This document shows, one piece after another, positions 38,901-52,620 of a stretch of 64,000 nucleotides of DNA. The position numbers were made by a program, and so were the translations under genes. The notes under the pieces were generated by a model. That model did no database searches. It was not told the DNA's origin and saw nothing but the letters and a program-made list of their open reading frames with translations. Source of the stretch: Lethocerus indicus (taxonomy: Eukaryota; Arthropoda; Insecta; Hemiptera; Belostomatidae); contig JACDQD010000106.1 of assembly GCA_019843655.1 (NCBI GenBank), positions 2,294,001 through 2,358,000 of the forward strand, given 5' to 3'. Positions within the stretch are counted from its first letter, which is position 1. Every line of letters begins with the position of its first letter.

Positions 38901-39123
38901 TCTGTCTTATGACTAATTGAAATGAAACACTAGTTCACAGGACTAATAAATGAATATAAAAATATAGGCATATATGTAATTGCCTTCATTAAACCGCTTA
39001 TATTAATTTCGTGTTTGTGAAAAGTAATATATATCCGAATCCGAATGATCCTTACGGAATGTTAACGTTGCGGAGTCGAAACTGAGCAGGGGAAGTGCCG
39101 AATTAAGTTGGAGGGCCCCCGGC
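35904..39123. other. non-coding DNA; GC-rich patches near 36.0-36.2, 37.3-37.55 and 37.9-38.05 kb
   Basis: A short GT run lies at 36257-36269. Open frames of 120 codons (minus, 35854-36216) and 102 codons (plus, 37324-37632) fall in GC-richer DNA and are unrecognised. TCCGGATT recurs around 37787-37812 as a small local repeat. The 38.1-38.5 kb stretch is AT-rich with nothing visible. Confidence 0.55.
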
Positions 39124-39196
39124 TATAAAACCTGGTTTTAATGTGGGTTACTCGCTCACTTGTGCGAGTGTAGCGGGGAGGGAGGGATGGAGGGAG
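39124..39196 (+). promoter_or_regulatory. TATA-like box, hairpin and G-quadruplex motif in a GC-rich patch
   Basis: TATAAAA (39124-39130) lies in a GC context. ACTCGC (39150-39155) and GCGAGT (39164-39169) are exact 6-bp inverted arms. Immediately downstream are four G runs (39175-39178, 39180-39182, 39184-39186, 39192-39194) with loops of 1, 1 and 5 nt, a canonical G-quadruplex motif. An initiator-like TCACTT (39156-39161) sits at a spacing from the TATA word roughly compatible with a core promoter, but it departs from the arthropod consensus TCAKTY at one base. No downstream coding exon is recognisable. The G-quadruplex motif is well supported; the promoter reading is weak. Confidence 0.3.
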
Positions 39197-41721
39197 TCGT
39201 GAAGTCCGGTATCAATCCGTAGCGTGTTTATGGAGCCTCGTTTATTCGCCGGCGCCTTAATTGGCAATAAAACCCGCGGGGGCGAACGCTCCAGCGAACG
39301 GCCGGCTGACGAATGACAAAAAAGGCCCAATTCCCCTTTTATTTGTAGCCGGCGTTTATCTTCAACGTCTGTGCCGGTATCCTTCCGAAACATTTTTAAA
39401 GCCCCTGCAATGAGGACCCTTCAAAAGCGTTTTGAGTACTTAATTTTCTTGAAATCAATTATTTTCCTCCCAAACAATGGCACGAAACAATGGAATTATG
39501 ATGGCCATAATAAATTTATTCACTATACTGTTTATTACCATACTATACTGTCTACTATAGAATAATTACAAGATTAACTAGTGACACTAAATAGCAAGAA
39601 TGATAGACGAGGGGGAACTGGATGATAAAATTTAGTAAAATTTGTTAGACGAAAAAATAGACCCCAATACTACCAAACTAAGAACAAGCTGAAGAAACTA
39701 AATATCTTGATTATTTCCAAAAATTACCAAGTTTCATCAATTTTCCATAATATTTTATATGAAACGATCGAAATAATTGTGCCCCAAATACTAAATTTAA
39801 TTGCCACTAGAATACAGGGTTATATTCTAGTATTCAAGAAATAATGGGCATAAACACCCATACTACTGGGCATAAACTATTTAACTCTGAAAAGAAAAAT
39901 TCCAAAACTTAAACAAAATTCCTCCATACTTTATGCAGTACAATATTGGTCACTTATTAATACCTACTAATTTATATAAGCTAACCTAAAGTTACAGAAA
40001 AAAGTTTTCCGAATTAAATTTTTTCCCTTGCGAACAAAAACAAGAGCGCATTATATAGCGAAAAAGTCTGTGTAACAAGCAGAATAATATTTTTTTTCAA
40101 CAAAGAACAACGCTATTGCCTTTAGGAGGCGTGGTCGGTTGTGGAGGGGCATTGTTGCTAGGCTGTAAAATGTTATTCACCGGTTGAATATGGGAGGGGA
40201 AGTCCGGGCCCCCAAGCGCCGGAATTCTGCCGGCGAATACGCGCCACAACCTGTTCGCAGGGCAATTCGTTTCACCCTCCCCACACTCCGACCCCCCCTC
40301 GTTCCGCAAAAGGCGGAGCGAAACGTTTCCGAACACGGCCGGAAAAATGAATAAAAGGATGGCGTTATAATTGGAATATAGAGCGTGCAGTGAGGCCTCC
40401 TTTATACAGGGCGGAACGTTTGTGCGATCGTTTATTCGACTCCTAACGTATAATGCCGAGCATGTCCGAACGTCAACAAATACAAATAGAATCCACAAAA
40501 AAGTAACAAGTTGAAAACCTAAGGTAAAGTACTCACTTATTATTAGATTAGAAATTTTGTCTTCATGTTTGGTATGCAAATGAAATTTTCTTTCTTAAAT
40601 GATTAAACATATCGGAAATTAATTCTTTACCCGATTGTTTATTTATAAAACGACGTTAGTCATTTTATAAAATCAAAATTTACTCTCTTTGAATTAAAGA
40701 AGTCTATTTACAATTTATCCTTTATGGTTGTCAATAAAATTGACAGAGAATTTAAATTTTAATACGCGCAAAAATCCGCAGAAAATAATATACAGAGGAA
40801 ATATCGTCATCGTCAGGAGGGAGTGCCCGCCACCTCCTACGGGAAATGACCGATTTCCAAGCAACTCATGGGCCTAAGAAAATTTAGAACGGTAACAATT
40901 CGATTTCAGTATCCATTAGTTTTCTACCGGGATATAATTCGGTTGAAAGGGACCTTCCCGGAGGGGGGGCATATACGAAGGTAATTATTTAGGGGGTTTT
41001 GAACGCGACGGGCGATTAATCAAGGCCCGCGGAAAAGGGAAGGGAGGCGCCGGAGCACGTCTAATTCAGACCGAGCCAGTGCCACCGATTAATTAGTCTT
41101 AAATTGACGTTAGACTGTTTCGTAGTCGGAGGAGCGGTTGAACCGCTCATAGCCTCCCGCCAATATTGAAGCTGCGCTCGATCCCCTCCCCACCCATACG
41201 AGGGGCGTGCCCAAAATAAGTGAGAAAGGATGATTTCATATATCGTCCATTAAAATTGGACAAATGTTTCCTTGAATTATAACTTTCCTTGTGATAACAT
41301 TGAAAATAGATTTATTTCTCTCCATTCTGTCAATCGAAGAAGAACTTCTTTTCTCCAAAAATGTGTTGCAGTGTACGATTTTATGTCGTACTAATATTTT
41401 ATAATACCGCTATACACATTCAAATGTTATTTATTCCCAAGCTGTCAATGCAAAAGTAGAGTCACATTGTTACATTTTGCAGACACTGGCCATACAAGAC
41501 TATTGTTAAGTGTATATCGGGCGTTATCTGTACGAAGCTGGAGGAATACAACCTGGATCTGAGTTAAGGGATGGGAGTGAAATATGGATGGGGCCGGTCC
41601 ATTTTGGTGGCCGGTCGGATGCGGGCAGGCGACGCACGACGGAGGGATTAAATTTACAAATTTATTTTGTAGATGGGGGATAGGCTGTCGGGGCCCTACC
41701 AATGAATTATTCATGATCTCG
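39197..41721. other. non-coding DNA; GC-rich patches at 39.2-39.4, 40.1-40.35 and 40.95-41.2 kb
   Basis: The longest open frame of the window (160 codons, minus, 40097-40579) spans the 40.1-40.35 kb patch and adjoining AT-rich DNA. It shows no domain I can recognise and is most simply a chance frame. TGGGCATAAAC is repeated at 39845-39855 and 39867-39877. GATTAATC (41014-41021) is a palindromic homeodomain-type word in the third GC-rich patch. Confidence 0.5.
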
Positions 41722-41745
41722 GTGCGCGCGGGGCGCGTGCGCGTG
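41722..41745. other. alternating purine-pyrimidine GC tract, possible Z-DNA
   Basis: GTGCGCGCG and CGCGTGCGCGTG are joined by a short G run. Alternating GC/GT tracts are classic Z-DNA-prone sequence. The density of CpG argues against heavy germline methylation at this site. Confidence 0.6.
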
Positions 41746-44700
41746 GGCCGGGTTTCCGTATAGGGTTGATTAGCGATTCGGAAGGACGGGTCCTCCTCCT
41801 ATGGTCGTGTCTCGATTCCACAACCCATTCGATACAGGGAAATCTCTATTACCTTACTCCGTTTCCGGTTGGCAATTGTTACTATGAATATTAGTGGTGT
41901 TTCACAACATTGCAGAAAATTTCATCTTATTGTAAAATTGAACTGGACACAAAAAAAACAAGAGTCCTGTAAATTATTTGGATTAAAAACATTAAATTCA
42001 AAATAACTCAATATTTTTCTCTTGTACTTACTTCGTCCACAGCTACACCACTTTCCGGCATAATTATCTTACTATTAAGAAGCATAGTTGTTGGGCACAA
42101 TTGTTAAACGGGAGGAAGATACCGAATATGACCGAGCCTAACTAAGAAGTGATTAACACATAATGACACTAAGTCGGATAGTGATAGCATCCGACCGGAT
42201 AGAGTGGTTGGGGTTAGACCCAGACACCCTCTTCCCCCCATTTAGTGAGGTTAAACAACTGTGCTCTACCTTGTGTTCCCCCCTAAGGATTATAGGATAT
42301 TGTCTGGGGTTTAATTTGATTCCCCCAGTAGGCGAATTATCCCATTAGTATTTATTGAGTGAGGCTTATCTTATTTTTTTCCTTTACTAATGAATACATC
42401 GGATCAATGTAAGCGGTTATTAGAGACATTATTTCAGTAAATTTGGGAAGGACTTATATCAAATGCAGAAACTATATTGCTAGTAATGGAAAACATAATT
42501 TCCTATTTCAGTTATTACGTTCAGGGGGTTCTGGAATATCACATGATATTTTAAATTTAATAACTGAGTATATCTGTATACTTAAGGTTGACTTCTTATT
42601 AAGGCAGACAGGGCTAAAAGAAATGGTAAATACCGCCTTACAACTCCCACGCGTTTCTTTGTTGTGCGTATGCATTTCCGATACTAAAGAACGCAATTGA
42701 ATGGGTGGAGGGAACCAACACCCTGCGGACCTGTCGACAATTGTAGGCGATACACATTGGTTAAGCAAATACTGAAACTTGTTTACTAGAAAGCAAAGAG
42801 CAAATATCACCAAACCACGTGAGTTTCAGTTACCGCTTCCAAAGGATGAACGTAATCGGTGTCTCGCCAAATAAAATGGGCACAAACATCATGCAAAATC
42901 CACTACGTGAAGCGGTGAAAAATTATTCAACGTCAAAGGCAAATCGGAAGTATTGTTTTATATGTTTCCGTCATTCACAAAGAGACTTAAATCGCGTACG
43001 AAACGGACACAAAAAGCAAATCGAACCTACGGAAAATAAAAGCTTCCTGGATGGCGGTGGAAGTCGGCATCAAAGGAGACGAAATAAACAGTAGGACATA
43101 AAGGACCAAATCAGGAAATATGAAGGAAACACCGGACAGAGGTGAAAAGACAGCGCCTGGAAGTCACCCAGTAAGGTAAAAATGGCCAGTGTCCCATCGC
43201 CAACATTTTCAAATCAAATTTTCAATCGAACTGATTCCAACATTTCAACAGTAATTATTTAATTCAATAAACATGTTATACAAATATTAGCTAAAAATAG
43301 ACCTCAGTGCTTGGACCAAGATAATAAATCCGAAGTAACTAAACTTTTCCTACTGCTTATATCGACAAATTGCCACCCCTTTTCTAGTAACTAGGTCATG
43401 TATCCCCAGTTATATGAACAATATCCTGTGTGTTGTAAAAAAATAATATTATGGAACTGGAATTAAAAACAAAACTTGTTATTGAGTCGCACTCGAATTA
43501 TATTGAGGGCGGGATCCTCTTTTCTGCGGTCTGTCTGAAAGCCGGCATCTATCGAAGGCTTTCGCCGGTGACTGATGGACCACCGAGCGGGGCATTAGTC
43601 TGTCCGTCCCAGTCCTGTGGCCTCGGCATCGGCCCTTTGACCGCCTTTATAAAGCTCCCTCCGCCCCCATCCGGTATATTCCCGACCCACGCCCCACATT
43701 TCCGCCCACACTATATGAAATTTGAAGAAATAAAAGTCCCCCTCTACAAACCCCACAATGCCGACAATATTTAATACACATAAGAAGACACCGTTCATGT
43801 ATTTCGACATTTCTTTATCGTAGAAATTAATATAGCGACGCCTTATTACAGCACAAATATCTTTTTCCGTACATAGCTTTACATTATATGGAAAAATGTT
43901 TTATCTATGTAAGTTGCTGGATATCCTGGAGTTACTAAAATTCTTCGCTTCCTGCCAAGAGATATACACTGGCTTATAGGGTGTTCATATGACTGCAACT
44001 CGAAACAGGCCCGATGCAAACTGTGCCAGTAGAACATCGTCCTGCCCCCTTTGGTTTAACGGCAATACGGAACACTGAAATTCCAGGGGGCGCCGTACAC
44101 TGCAATAACTCGAGCGTCCCATTGTCCATATCGCCCGTTCCATTACACGCACTTCCTGCCAGGAGCAAGCGCTATGCCAGGCCCCACACTGCCCTCGTAC
44201 AAGCCGGCTTATTAGTCACCCGGCGGCCTTCCTCCGCTCCCAATGCAAGATCACCAGACCGTGTGTTACCAACGGATACCTGCAGCAGATTTAAGTGAAT
44301 TTAACGCTTTAGACCTGAAGTCCCTTCGTGGGCATTGTAAAACGGGAGACTGAGTTCGATCGGGAGCTATTATAATTGCTGATGTGATCTAGTCTATACT
44401 CTGGAAATGTATATCCCTTGTGATTAGCACAAGCCGGAAAGTACATAAAAATCAACAAGATATTTGAGGTTTTTCTCATTTTTACAAGAAATCTTGAGTA
44501 TGGATATAAGTTAATACATTAAGGTTTTTGTAAAAAATATTTATAAAGTTAAACGGTACGATACCCTAGCAAGAAACACGCTAAATTTTTACTCCGTACA
44601 GACGATTTTATGATAATAGCCACAAATTTATCAATCGTTCTTAAAACTGTTCGATATTAGCTGTTTCCATTTCGTTAAAAATACAGCGTATACCTTCCTC

Positions 44701-46202
44701 AACAACGGGTAAATATTATCTGTTCCGTATTAGGTTTGAAAACACAATTATTTCACTCTAATGAAAACTGGTTTGGGAGTCCGCGTTCTGGCACGCGACA
44801 ATTATTTTCGGAAAATGAATCACGCATATTCGGTCATGCAATGCCGAAATGTCTCACCACTGTACGGCCACCGATAATATCGTGATTTAATGATGCCTCA
44901 AAATAATTAGCCACCACCACAGCAAAGAGTCATGAATTGCGATGTGTCAGGCAAACTTTAACGAAATCTGAATGAGCTTCCAATACCGGTCCTATAAAAA
45001 GTTAACAAACATTTTTTCCAGGTATATAAACTATGCCTCTCTTTGAGACTCCACATGGGTATTAATTCCACTTTAGTTCTTTATTCATTATTTAATATAT
45101 TATTCAATATCAGAATAACGTCTTCGGAATCATTATACCTAACGCTGCCCACATGTCAAAAATATCGTTTTGTTCAGTAACATAATTCAAATGATTTTTG
45201 CTCAAATGAAAGGATGTTACATCAAACTAAAAAAAAATAAATATTTAACCTCCATGTCAGAAAGGAGTGCATCAAAATGTTAAAAATTATGCTAATGCCA
45301 ATCATGCAAAAATAATAGTGTATAGTAAGTTTTTTAAAATTCAGAAAAATGTTTGTATTAAATTGGGATTCTTATTTCAGCCCATGGGCTTTGTTTGTTA
45401 GGTTTAGCTGAGTCCCATCCGAAACTCTGGGCCCCTAAACCTCCCCGTTCAATAGTGATATTAGATATCGTTTAGTTTATATATTGGCGGGGTGAAGTGA
45501 GGTTGACGTGGGTTCGCAGTTATTGGTAAAGTTGGGCCGAATTTAGTAGTGGAGATATAAACCGACTAATCTCGGTGGCCCAGTTCGCTCCAGTACCGAG
45601 TTCTTCTCTGAACTCGGGTCCGACTGAACCTCTCCCGATTGATGAGCGGAACCCAATTCGTTCGAATACAAACAAAACCCCAACATCCCAAGGGGAGAAA
45701 GCCGGTATGTTTCGAATATCGGTTTCAACATACTCGATTTTTTAGTCTCAATTTACTGAGTCTCAGTATACCTCTATTGTGGGTAATAATTATCATAGAA
45801 CGTGTACGACGAAATATGTTATAAATCAATTCTGGGACAGAAGTTTTCATTGTTAGTAGCATTCCGTTACTTCCATGTCGGAAGCATACTAGCATGTCGG
45901 CTTCCAATAATACATCTTGTTATGTTTATTACTATAATTACTAACCAACTGATTTTAGACCAAATAACGGAATAAAGACAGAAAAATAGCGAGAAACATG
46001 ATTCTCCCATTGGGTTATTCATTGTGTTTGTAAATAAATGTGTACCAGCCTTATAAAATATTTTCAGATATATTTTTATCACGATAATTTGTTCAATAAG
46101 TTTAGTGGCCGTATCAACCAAAAAGGATCCCTGTTTTAAAGTATTATATGAAGAAAGACATTGGAGTTATAATTTCCAGGGCTAATAACCTGACAGGATC
46201 AC
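41746..46202. other. non-coding DNA; GC-rich patches at 43.5-43.75 and 44.0-44.3 kb
   Basis: Open frames of 94-107 codons coincide with the GC-rich patches and are not recognisable. The 43.1-43.45, 44.4-44.75 and 45.05-45.4 kb stretches are AT-rich with no visible repeat, RNA gene or array. Confidence 0.55.
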
Positions 46203-46260
46203 GGCGTTAATAATACTAACCCGCATATGTGACTTGTTTTGCGGGTCTAGTATTAGCGCC
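46203..46260. repeat. 58-bp hairpin repeat, copy 1
   Basis: ACCCGC (46219-46224) pairs with GCGGGT (46241-46246). TAATACTA (46211-46218) pairs with TAGTATTA (46248-46255), leaving C46247 bulged. GGCG (46203-46206) pairs with CGCC (46257-46260). This gives about 18 bp around a 16-nt loop. A second copy at 63363-63420 matches at 50 of 58 positions, including most of the loop, so this is a dispersed repeat rather than a chance palindrome. It could be a tiny foldback element, the end of a larger element or a structured RNA gene. Its class is unknown. Confidence 0.8.
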
Positions 46261-46303
46261 TTCATTCATCCACATTACATAAGGCACTAAGGTGCTAATA
46301 TAC

Positions 46304-46317
46304 TTAAACGCGTTTAA
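46304..46317. repeat. 14-bp perfect palindrome
   Basis: TTAAACG and CGTTTAA abut without a spacer, about 45 bp downstream of the 58-bp hairpin repeat. A few 14-bp palindromes are expected by chance in 64 kb. Confidence 0.7.
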
Positions 46318-49300
46318 CACTCTGATTGGTATTAGCAACTCTGAGGCCGTTTCAAAGATAAAGAAGTTTATAAAAAGAAAAATAACACACAGCAACACAA
46401 CTGTACATAATTCTCACAGGTTGAAGAGAGCTTTTCTGCCAAAGAAAGCAGAAAAAAGGTTTCTTACTTCCGATAACAGCTAACAGAAAAAATCGTATAA
46501 ATAATAAATAACATATTAATACAGTGCCACAGTAACAACTTCAAATTCTACTCCATTAATTTGTCGATCAAAGAAGAAACTGATATAACATTGTTGATGT
46601 TAACAAAGTTGAAGTAAAATTGGTGAAATTAATCCTGAAATTTCCAGACAGGTGACTGAAAATAAAGGAATTCAGCTTGAAGAAAGGAAGTATTGAGTGA
46701 TGGGGGGGGGAGGAGGAGGCGTACTCTCGAAAATAATTAATCAGATTCGGCGACGCTGACAAGTACTTTGTCAAAAGAGCACCCACTTCCTCTGCAGGCG
46801 GACCTAATAGACGAAGGCCTCAGAAACTATCTATTCCTAATTGGGAATTTCAGGTGGGATTCTTAACTTTATTCGGAGAAGGAAGCCTTGAAAAAGGAGT
46901 TTTAATCAATGAGAAACACTTAATCCGAGAGTGGAACTGAGTATTTTCAGAATGCAACTACTGCCCTTTATCTGAGGCAACTACTCAGCATTTTAAATAC
47001 CTGGGCTCTCTCAATTTATTTTTCCCAGTTCGGAGGCATAGAAGGCAATTGAACTTCCTTCTGTTAACTAAAACTATGTAAATGCTCCGTGCTACATTTT
47101 CACAATTTGACATTAATTTTGATAAATAATGTAGGTTGGTTTGTTATCAAAATTACAAACTCATGATTTGAATACTCCTCAAAGCATAAATTCCGTTCAC
47201 TGTGGGATAAAATGGATTCATACCATAATATATAAATTATTTTAATATCGTAAATAATATCATTAATATCAAATGGGTTAATTGTACCATATTTTCCAAT
47301 TCTTTTCTTTATATAATATAATTCACAGACGATTGGCTTTACCCATAAGCCCTTTCCATTATTTGTTTTCAATTACTGACTTATGGCTTGTTTTCATCTA
47401 CATATTAATTTATCTTAAAAGATATCGCTTTATAATTCTGTGGTAGTTCCATATATGTGCGTATATTTTTCAGGTTCATACCATTAATTTTAATCGAATG
47501 AAGATGATGTTCAGATTTCTAAATTTACGTATTATATTGAGTTAACGGTCTGAGAATCCATTTATTTTTAGGCACATTCCAGGCGTCATATTTCGACTGT
47601 TCATAACTGAAGGCCCCAGTTCCCCAGAATCCCTCGGGAATAATTCCATTATCGGGGGGAATGGTCAGATTCCTGACGATTCCACGGAACAGAGATACGG
47701 CCAGACAATGGCGCAGGATTATACAATGGGTGTAGTTTGAATTGTATTCCATGTGCCCGAGATCTGACTGTTCGACGAAATATCAAATATCATTAAGTGG
47801 AACGGTTAAAATTTTAGATCACAATAATCCCCCATCTACATTTCGAAAATCAAGAGAATCGGTTCAAGAATTGAAGAAAATTACTTACCACTGATGGCTC
47901 CAAATAGGTACTGTTTTCAAGCGCTACAGAAAACACGAAAAACAAACGTAAAATTAATTTAAAGATTGGAAATATCTCATTATATCATATTTTTTCGTTT
48001 ACTATAATTATTTAATAATTTAATTACGAATATTTCACTAAATCCTACAATCACCTAATATTTTTTTTATAAATTACTTTTATTGATAATATATCAGTTT
48101 CAACAGCAATTCAACTGAATTGAATTCCCTCGAATGAATACATTCTCTTTGATGGAATGACATTTGAAAAATGAACTGTTAAACTTGAAATTCAAGCCGG
48201 CAAAGAGGGCTTACTTATTTTAACATAATGTAGTCGTCACCCGAAAAAATAATCAATGTATTAATGTAAAATGGCCAGAATTAATATTTCCTCTCGTTAT
48301 AGAGTCGATGGTTGTAAAACTTCAACCCAAGTTTAACTTAAGTCGAACATCGATGTAAATTACAATTAAGCTAAAAAGATATCGGGTTTTTAACAAAACT
48401 TTATGAACGTTACGAAGTGTACTGGTAACGCTAAGAATTGAGAATTGAATCTCAACTCGTCGTGACTGAAAACATTCACATCGAGAAAAAAGTTTTCTAG
48501 ATCCCACAAGTATGATTACTTTCCGATGCTTACGTTCAGTGACACTAGTGGCTATGAGTATCGCGGACACTATTACTTTGTTTGAGTTCTCTTGTTATAA
48601 TTAGTTATAATCGTTTATGGCGCAAGAATATATCTGGCTTATTCGAAATTATATGATATTTCATTGGGAATTGATTGAAACAGGTGATTATGACCCAGCC
48701 CGGTCAGCGATGGGCCGACTCGTAATGGGGGGAGAACAATCTGGACAACAAGTTGGGGGAATTTGGGATGTAGGCGCGTTATTGAACCCTTTTCAGGAGC
48801 GTGAGTTATCGATAAGATTGGAGGGTTGGAGCGCTAACCGATTAAGTGGACTCGGTATCTGGGGTGTGGGGGTGTCTTTCCCCACTCCCACAGGGGGGCT
48901 TTTGGCTCAATTCCAACTTCTACTACGGACCCACACGAGCCGCGCACAAAAATCCCGTCCAAGCACAAAGAGCTGAATAAACATTCTTCCTCCGGGCATA
49001 TTTCTGTTTGTAAAAGGGTTACCGAGGAAAATATAATGGGCGTCTCAGTACAGTATGAGGATGTTTATAAATTAAATTGAATCTCTTACGTTCCTTTTGT
49101 GCAAAAGTAATTTACAGCCAGACCCACGCGCCCAAAGTTTTCGCAATCGCGAAATAAAAACAGAAACTTTAAATTGGAATTCTAAGGACCATGTGAACTG
49201 TTTCTACGCGACGTTTTCGTCGTTTGCTACTTTGTGCTTTCGGCAGCTTCAGTAGCTTTCCTTCAGACTGGTTTGCAATAGTAATACTAATTTATTCAGT

Positions 49301-49563
49301 GCCATATCTAGATCCTTCCGCTACATTGGATCTCCGCCAGTTTCTGATTGGGGAACGTTGTAAAAGAACGGATGAAGACTCGGGGAGAGAGAATGTGAAC
49401 ATGGAGAGATTCTACATACGCACGGTTGGATGAACTAGAAGTTCGTGCCTGTAGTGGCCCGGCTCGCATTAGTGCGCCCCAACCCTACTGGAGCCATAAG
49501 CCTGTTGTTCCCGCACGGAGCGCTCAATGCTCCTTTGCACAGTCGAGGCCTCCTGTCTGCGCT
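46318..49563. other. non-coding DNA
   Basis: Mostly AT-rich. A G9 run with GGA repeats lies at 46702-46718. A 119-codon plus-strand frame (48617-48976) overlaps a GC-richer patch at 48.7-48.95 kb and is unrecognised. The 47.1-47.5 kb and 47.9-48.3 kb stretches show nothing. Confidence 0.55.
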
Positions 49564-49587
49564 ATGACCATGACTATAACTATGACT
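49564..49587. repeat. hexamer tandem repeat, four copies
   Basis: ATGACC, ATGACT, ATAACT and ATGACT follow one another directly, a small degenerate hexanucleotide array with no evident function. Confidence 0.8.
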
Positions 49588-52563
49588 ATTAATCTAACAT
49601 GGAATAAAAACAGTGATGAAAAGTGTGATAGCGATACAAAATGTGTGGTCCCTCAACTACAGTAGGTATAATCCTGGGGAAAAAAGCATGTAATACAAAC
49701 AAACGCTGGAATTAGTTCAGCAGCAATTCCTTGCTTTTATAATTCATTCTCATTCTATTATGCTATAATAGTTTGTTCAAAGATTAGTTAAAATATTATT
49801 TTGCTATCGCCAAAAAATTCTAATAAATATAGTTTCTGAGAATATATGTCTGAAAATTGCTTTATTATGTATTTTTATTTATCTACATTTATGCGATATG
49901 TTAGGCACAATTAAATAGATAAAATGTATTTTTTATGTTTCCTTTTCAAGGAAATTTTTGCTTTCTCAAATGTAACCATATCAATATTCTACCTAATATA
50001 TGATTCATTTCTAATAATATTTGAACATGGCTAGATTCAGAAGGAATTCATTCATTTACTGCACACAGCTGGATGCGATGCCGAGAGGCATAGGAAATTT
50101 AGGTGTAAAATTGAAGTGACTGTATGCCACCAGACAAGCGTCACAGAATGGACTACTGTTTAATGTTCTATAAATGTGCCATGATTTTACAGGCTTTATT
50201 ATCATAGTGCCTAGATGACACCTGGTCGCTATGTAAACTTGGCCGAGCCCAGATTCAAGGGGCGGACTCGGCTGTTGCATAATTCCCCTTAACCGTCCTC
50301 CCCTGTTAAATTCCCTCCCGACAATTGTAATTCAAATGGCTAATGGTTCGCCCAGAGGGGAGGACTCGGTCCACGTCGGAATACAAAGCGAGCAAATTAG
50401 GTTTCGGACAAACCAGCCTGGGCGATTCTTTCGCGTCCTACACTGTGTTCGGGGGCTCCAACACGGTTTTGGAAATGTTTTGGAAATGACTCGCGATGTT
50501 ACGTGATTGCTGCAGTTGTCCAGGTAATGCAGAATGTGGACAGAACCAATGTAGAGCAAGGAATGAAACGGTCCAAACGTAAATATCTAGTAATACAAAA
50601 CTAGAACATATACAGTATTCGGAATTAATTAACCCGCTGTTTCTCGAGAAAACCCCATATTGTCCAATTAGCATCGATCATCCTAATTCCCTTAAGATTT
50701 TTGGCCTTTCCATTATACCATAACACTGGTATCTAATAAAAGTAATATTAAGTGAAACGAGCTTTTGAAAATATATACAGCATTAAAAACTGAAAGGTCA
50801 TATTGTCTGATATTGTGAAGACGGAAAATTATGAAAATTACCCATTCTTCGGTACAGCTGTCATTTTCTCAGTGACCAATTTAATCCGTTCTTCCATTCA
50901 GTTCCCGGGAATTAATTATTTGCAGTGAAAGCCCCCCGCCGAATTGTTGGAATTTAGCAGCGGGCTTGGGACGAGGATACTGTTCGGCTCTAAACGACTG
51001 ATAAATTCTTCTCCTTGTAATAAAGTTTAGGTGTGCGAAATGACAGCGGCGGCTTTTAGCGGGCGGGAAACTTTCGGGCGAACTTCTGCCAGGTCCTCGG
51101 CAGGTCTGCACGTCAGTAGTCATCTCACCTCGGCCGGACCGGTAGAAATAAAGTGCCACTCACCTGAACAGTGCCCGTCTGTTTGGTTCCGGCCCCTTTC
51201 TATGTAATGATTAACACACGAAAGCAACAAACCGGAAACAGTTTCGAATATTATTATAAGGGAAATTATCTCTCACTTCATTTTTTCATTAATTTGTGAT
51301 TAATGAGGGATTGTATTCTCTTAATGTTGTATTTCAAATCTGGACATTTGGCAAATTTATGTATATTTATATGTTTGGTTTGCGTATCCGAACGTTTGTT
51401 TGTATGTATTATATTAATACACGAATTAACACCCGAAAGATCATATTAATGGATTCCTAAAGAACAGGTTTATTTAATTACAACAATTAAAATTGAAAGT
51501 ATATTTAATCGAAGAATGAAATTAAAGTTCAACATACATTCATAAGCATGTGAGTGCTAAACTTCGCAGGCATATTAATTAATTAGTACTAAGGTTTAGT
51601 TCTTGATACAAATCTCTTTGCAAGTATTTATATTTTTAACAGTATAAAGAGTTTTGAATAGTTTGAGCCGGTGGGGTGGCGCCAACAGGCACGATTCTTT
51701 AAAACTTTCTGTAGAGAAAGATTAGGGGGGCAGAAGAAGTTTCTGTCCCTGATTCCCAGACACAAACAAGAATAATAACGGGGTGATTGTGCTTCTGAAA
51801 TTGTCCAATCGCAACTCTACCTCTGCTTTCCCATTGAACTCGGCAGACGCCTGTTAGACACTATTTTAAGGGTCACTGAACTATAACAATCTCGAACACA
51901 AGCTTTCCCTCTATTCGGGGCGAATACGATTTAATACGTTAGAGATTTCCTATCTCTTTCTATATCTTAATATACATAATAATTATAACTTCAGAAAAAT
52001 AAGTTCAACGAATGTGGGCAAACAAATAATTAATAATTCCTAACCTAACCTCCTGATTAAATTTTAGCAAAAAATACTGCCCCATTACTTTCGCAACGGG
52101 AAATCGACGGCGGGAACTCGACTTGAAATATTTAGACAGAGTAACAGTAAAGTAACAGTGCTGAATGGATTGTTTATGTGCAGACGACATGCATATTTCA
52201 TGTACATCATTATATTTCTGGCCGGCGGCTACAGACGATGGTATTAATCAACATTAACATACAACCAAATAAGCGAGCGCAGAGAGAAGTGTGTATTACG
52301 GGAGAAGCCCAAACAAATTCCTTAAACGATGCCTAAAGATGCTTAAACGGTTTAATGTTACCCGACTTCCTTTCAGGATATTTTCAATGATACGGCTTTC
52401 ACTATAATTAGTTCGAAACGTTGTATTAACGAATGAAGTATCTGCTTCAATTTCCTGTTTTCTGACATCATTCATCAATTAAACTTTGAATTCCACTTTT
52501 CAGATGTTTGTTTAACCAACAGTAAGTTCAAATCGAACGTGTGTAATGATGAATATATTGGCA

Positions 52564-52564
<1 letters not shown>
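49588..52564. other. non-coding DNA; GC-rich patch at 50.9-51.2 kb
   Basis: No supported gene. A 92-codon minus-strand frame (50881-51159) lies in the GC-rich patch. The words CCTAACCTAACC occur at 52039-52050 but not as an array. The 49.7-50.0 kb and 51.2-51.65 kb stretches are AT-rich with nothing visible. Confidence 0.55.

Positions 52565-52620
<56 letters not shown>
52565..52620. repeat. (AT)n microsatellite
   Basis: About 23 uninterrupted AT/TA units, then a TTT interruption and a few more TA units. It is similar in kind to the array at 7865-7915. Confidence 0.95.

Noticed and set aside
40097..40579. Longest open frame (160 codons, minus strand)
   Set aside because: It spans a GC-rich patch where stops are rare, has no recognisable domain, and contains no motif that sets it apart from a chance frame.
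52039..52050. CCTAACCTAACC, reminiscent of the insect telomeric repeat
   Set aside because: Only about two units with no array; a common oligomer in insect genomes.
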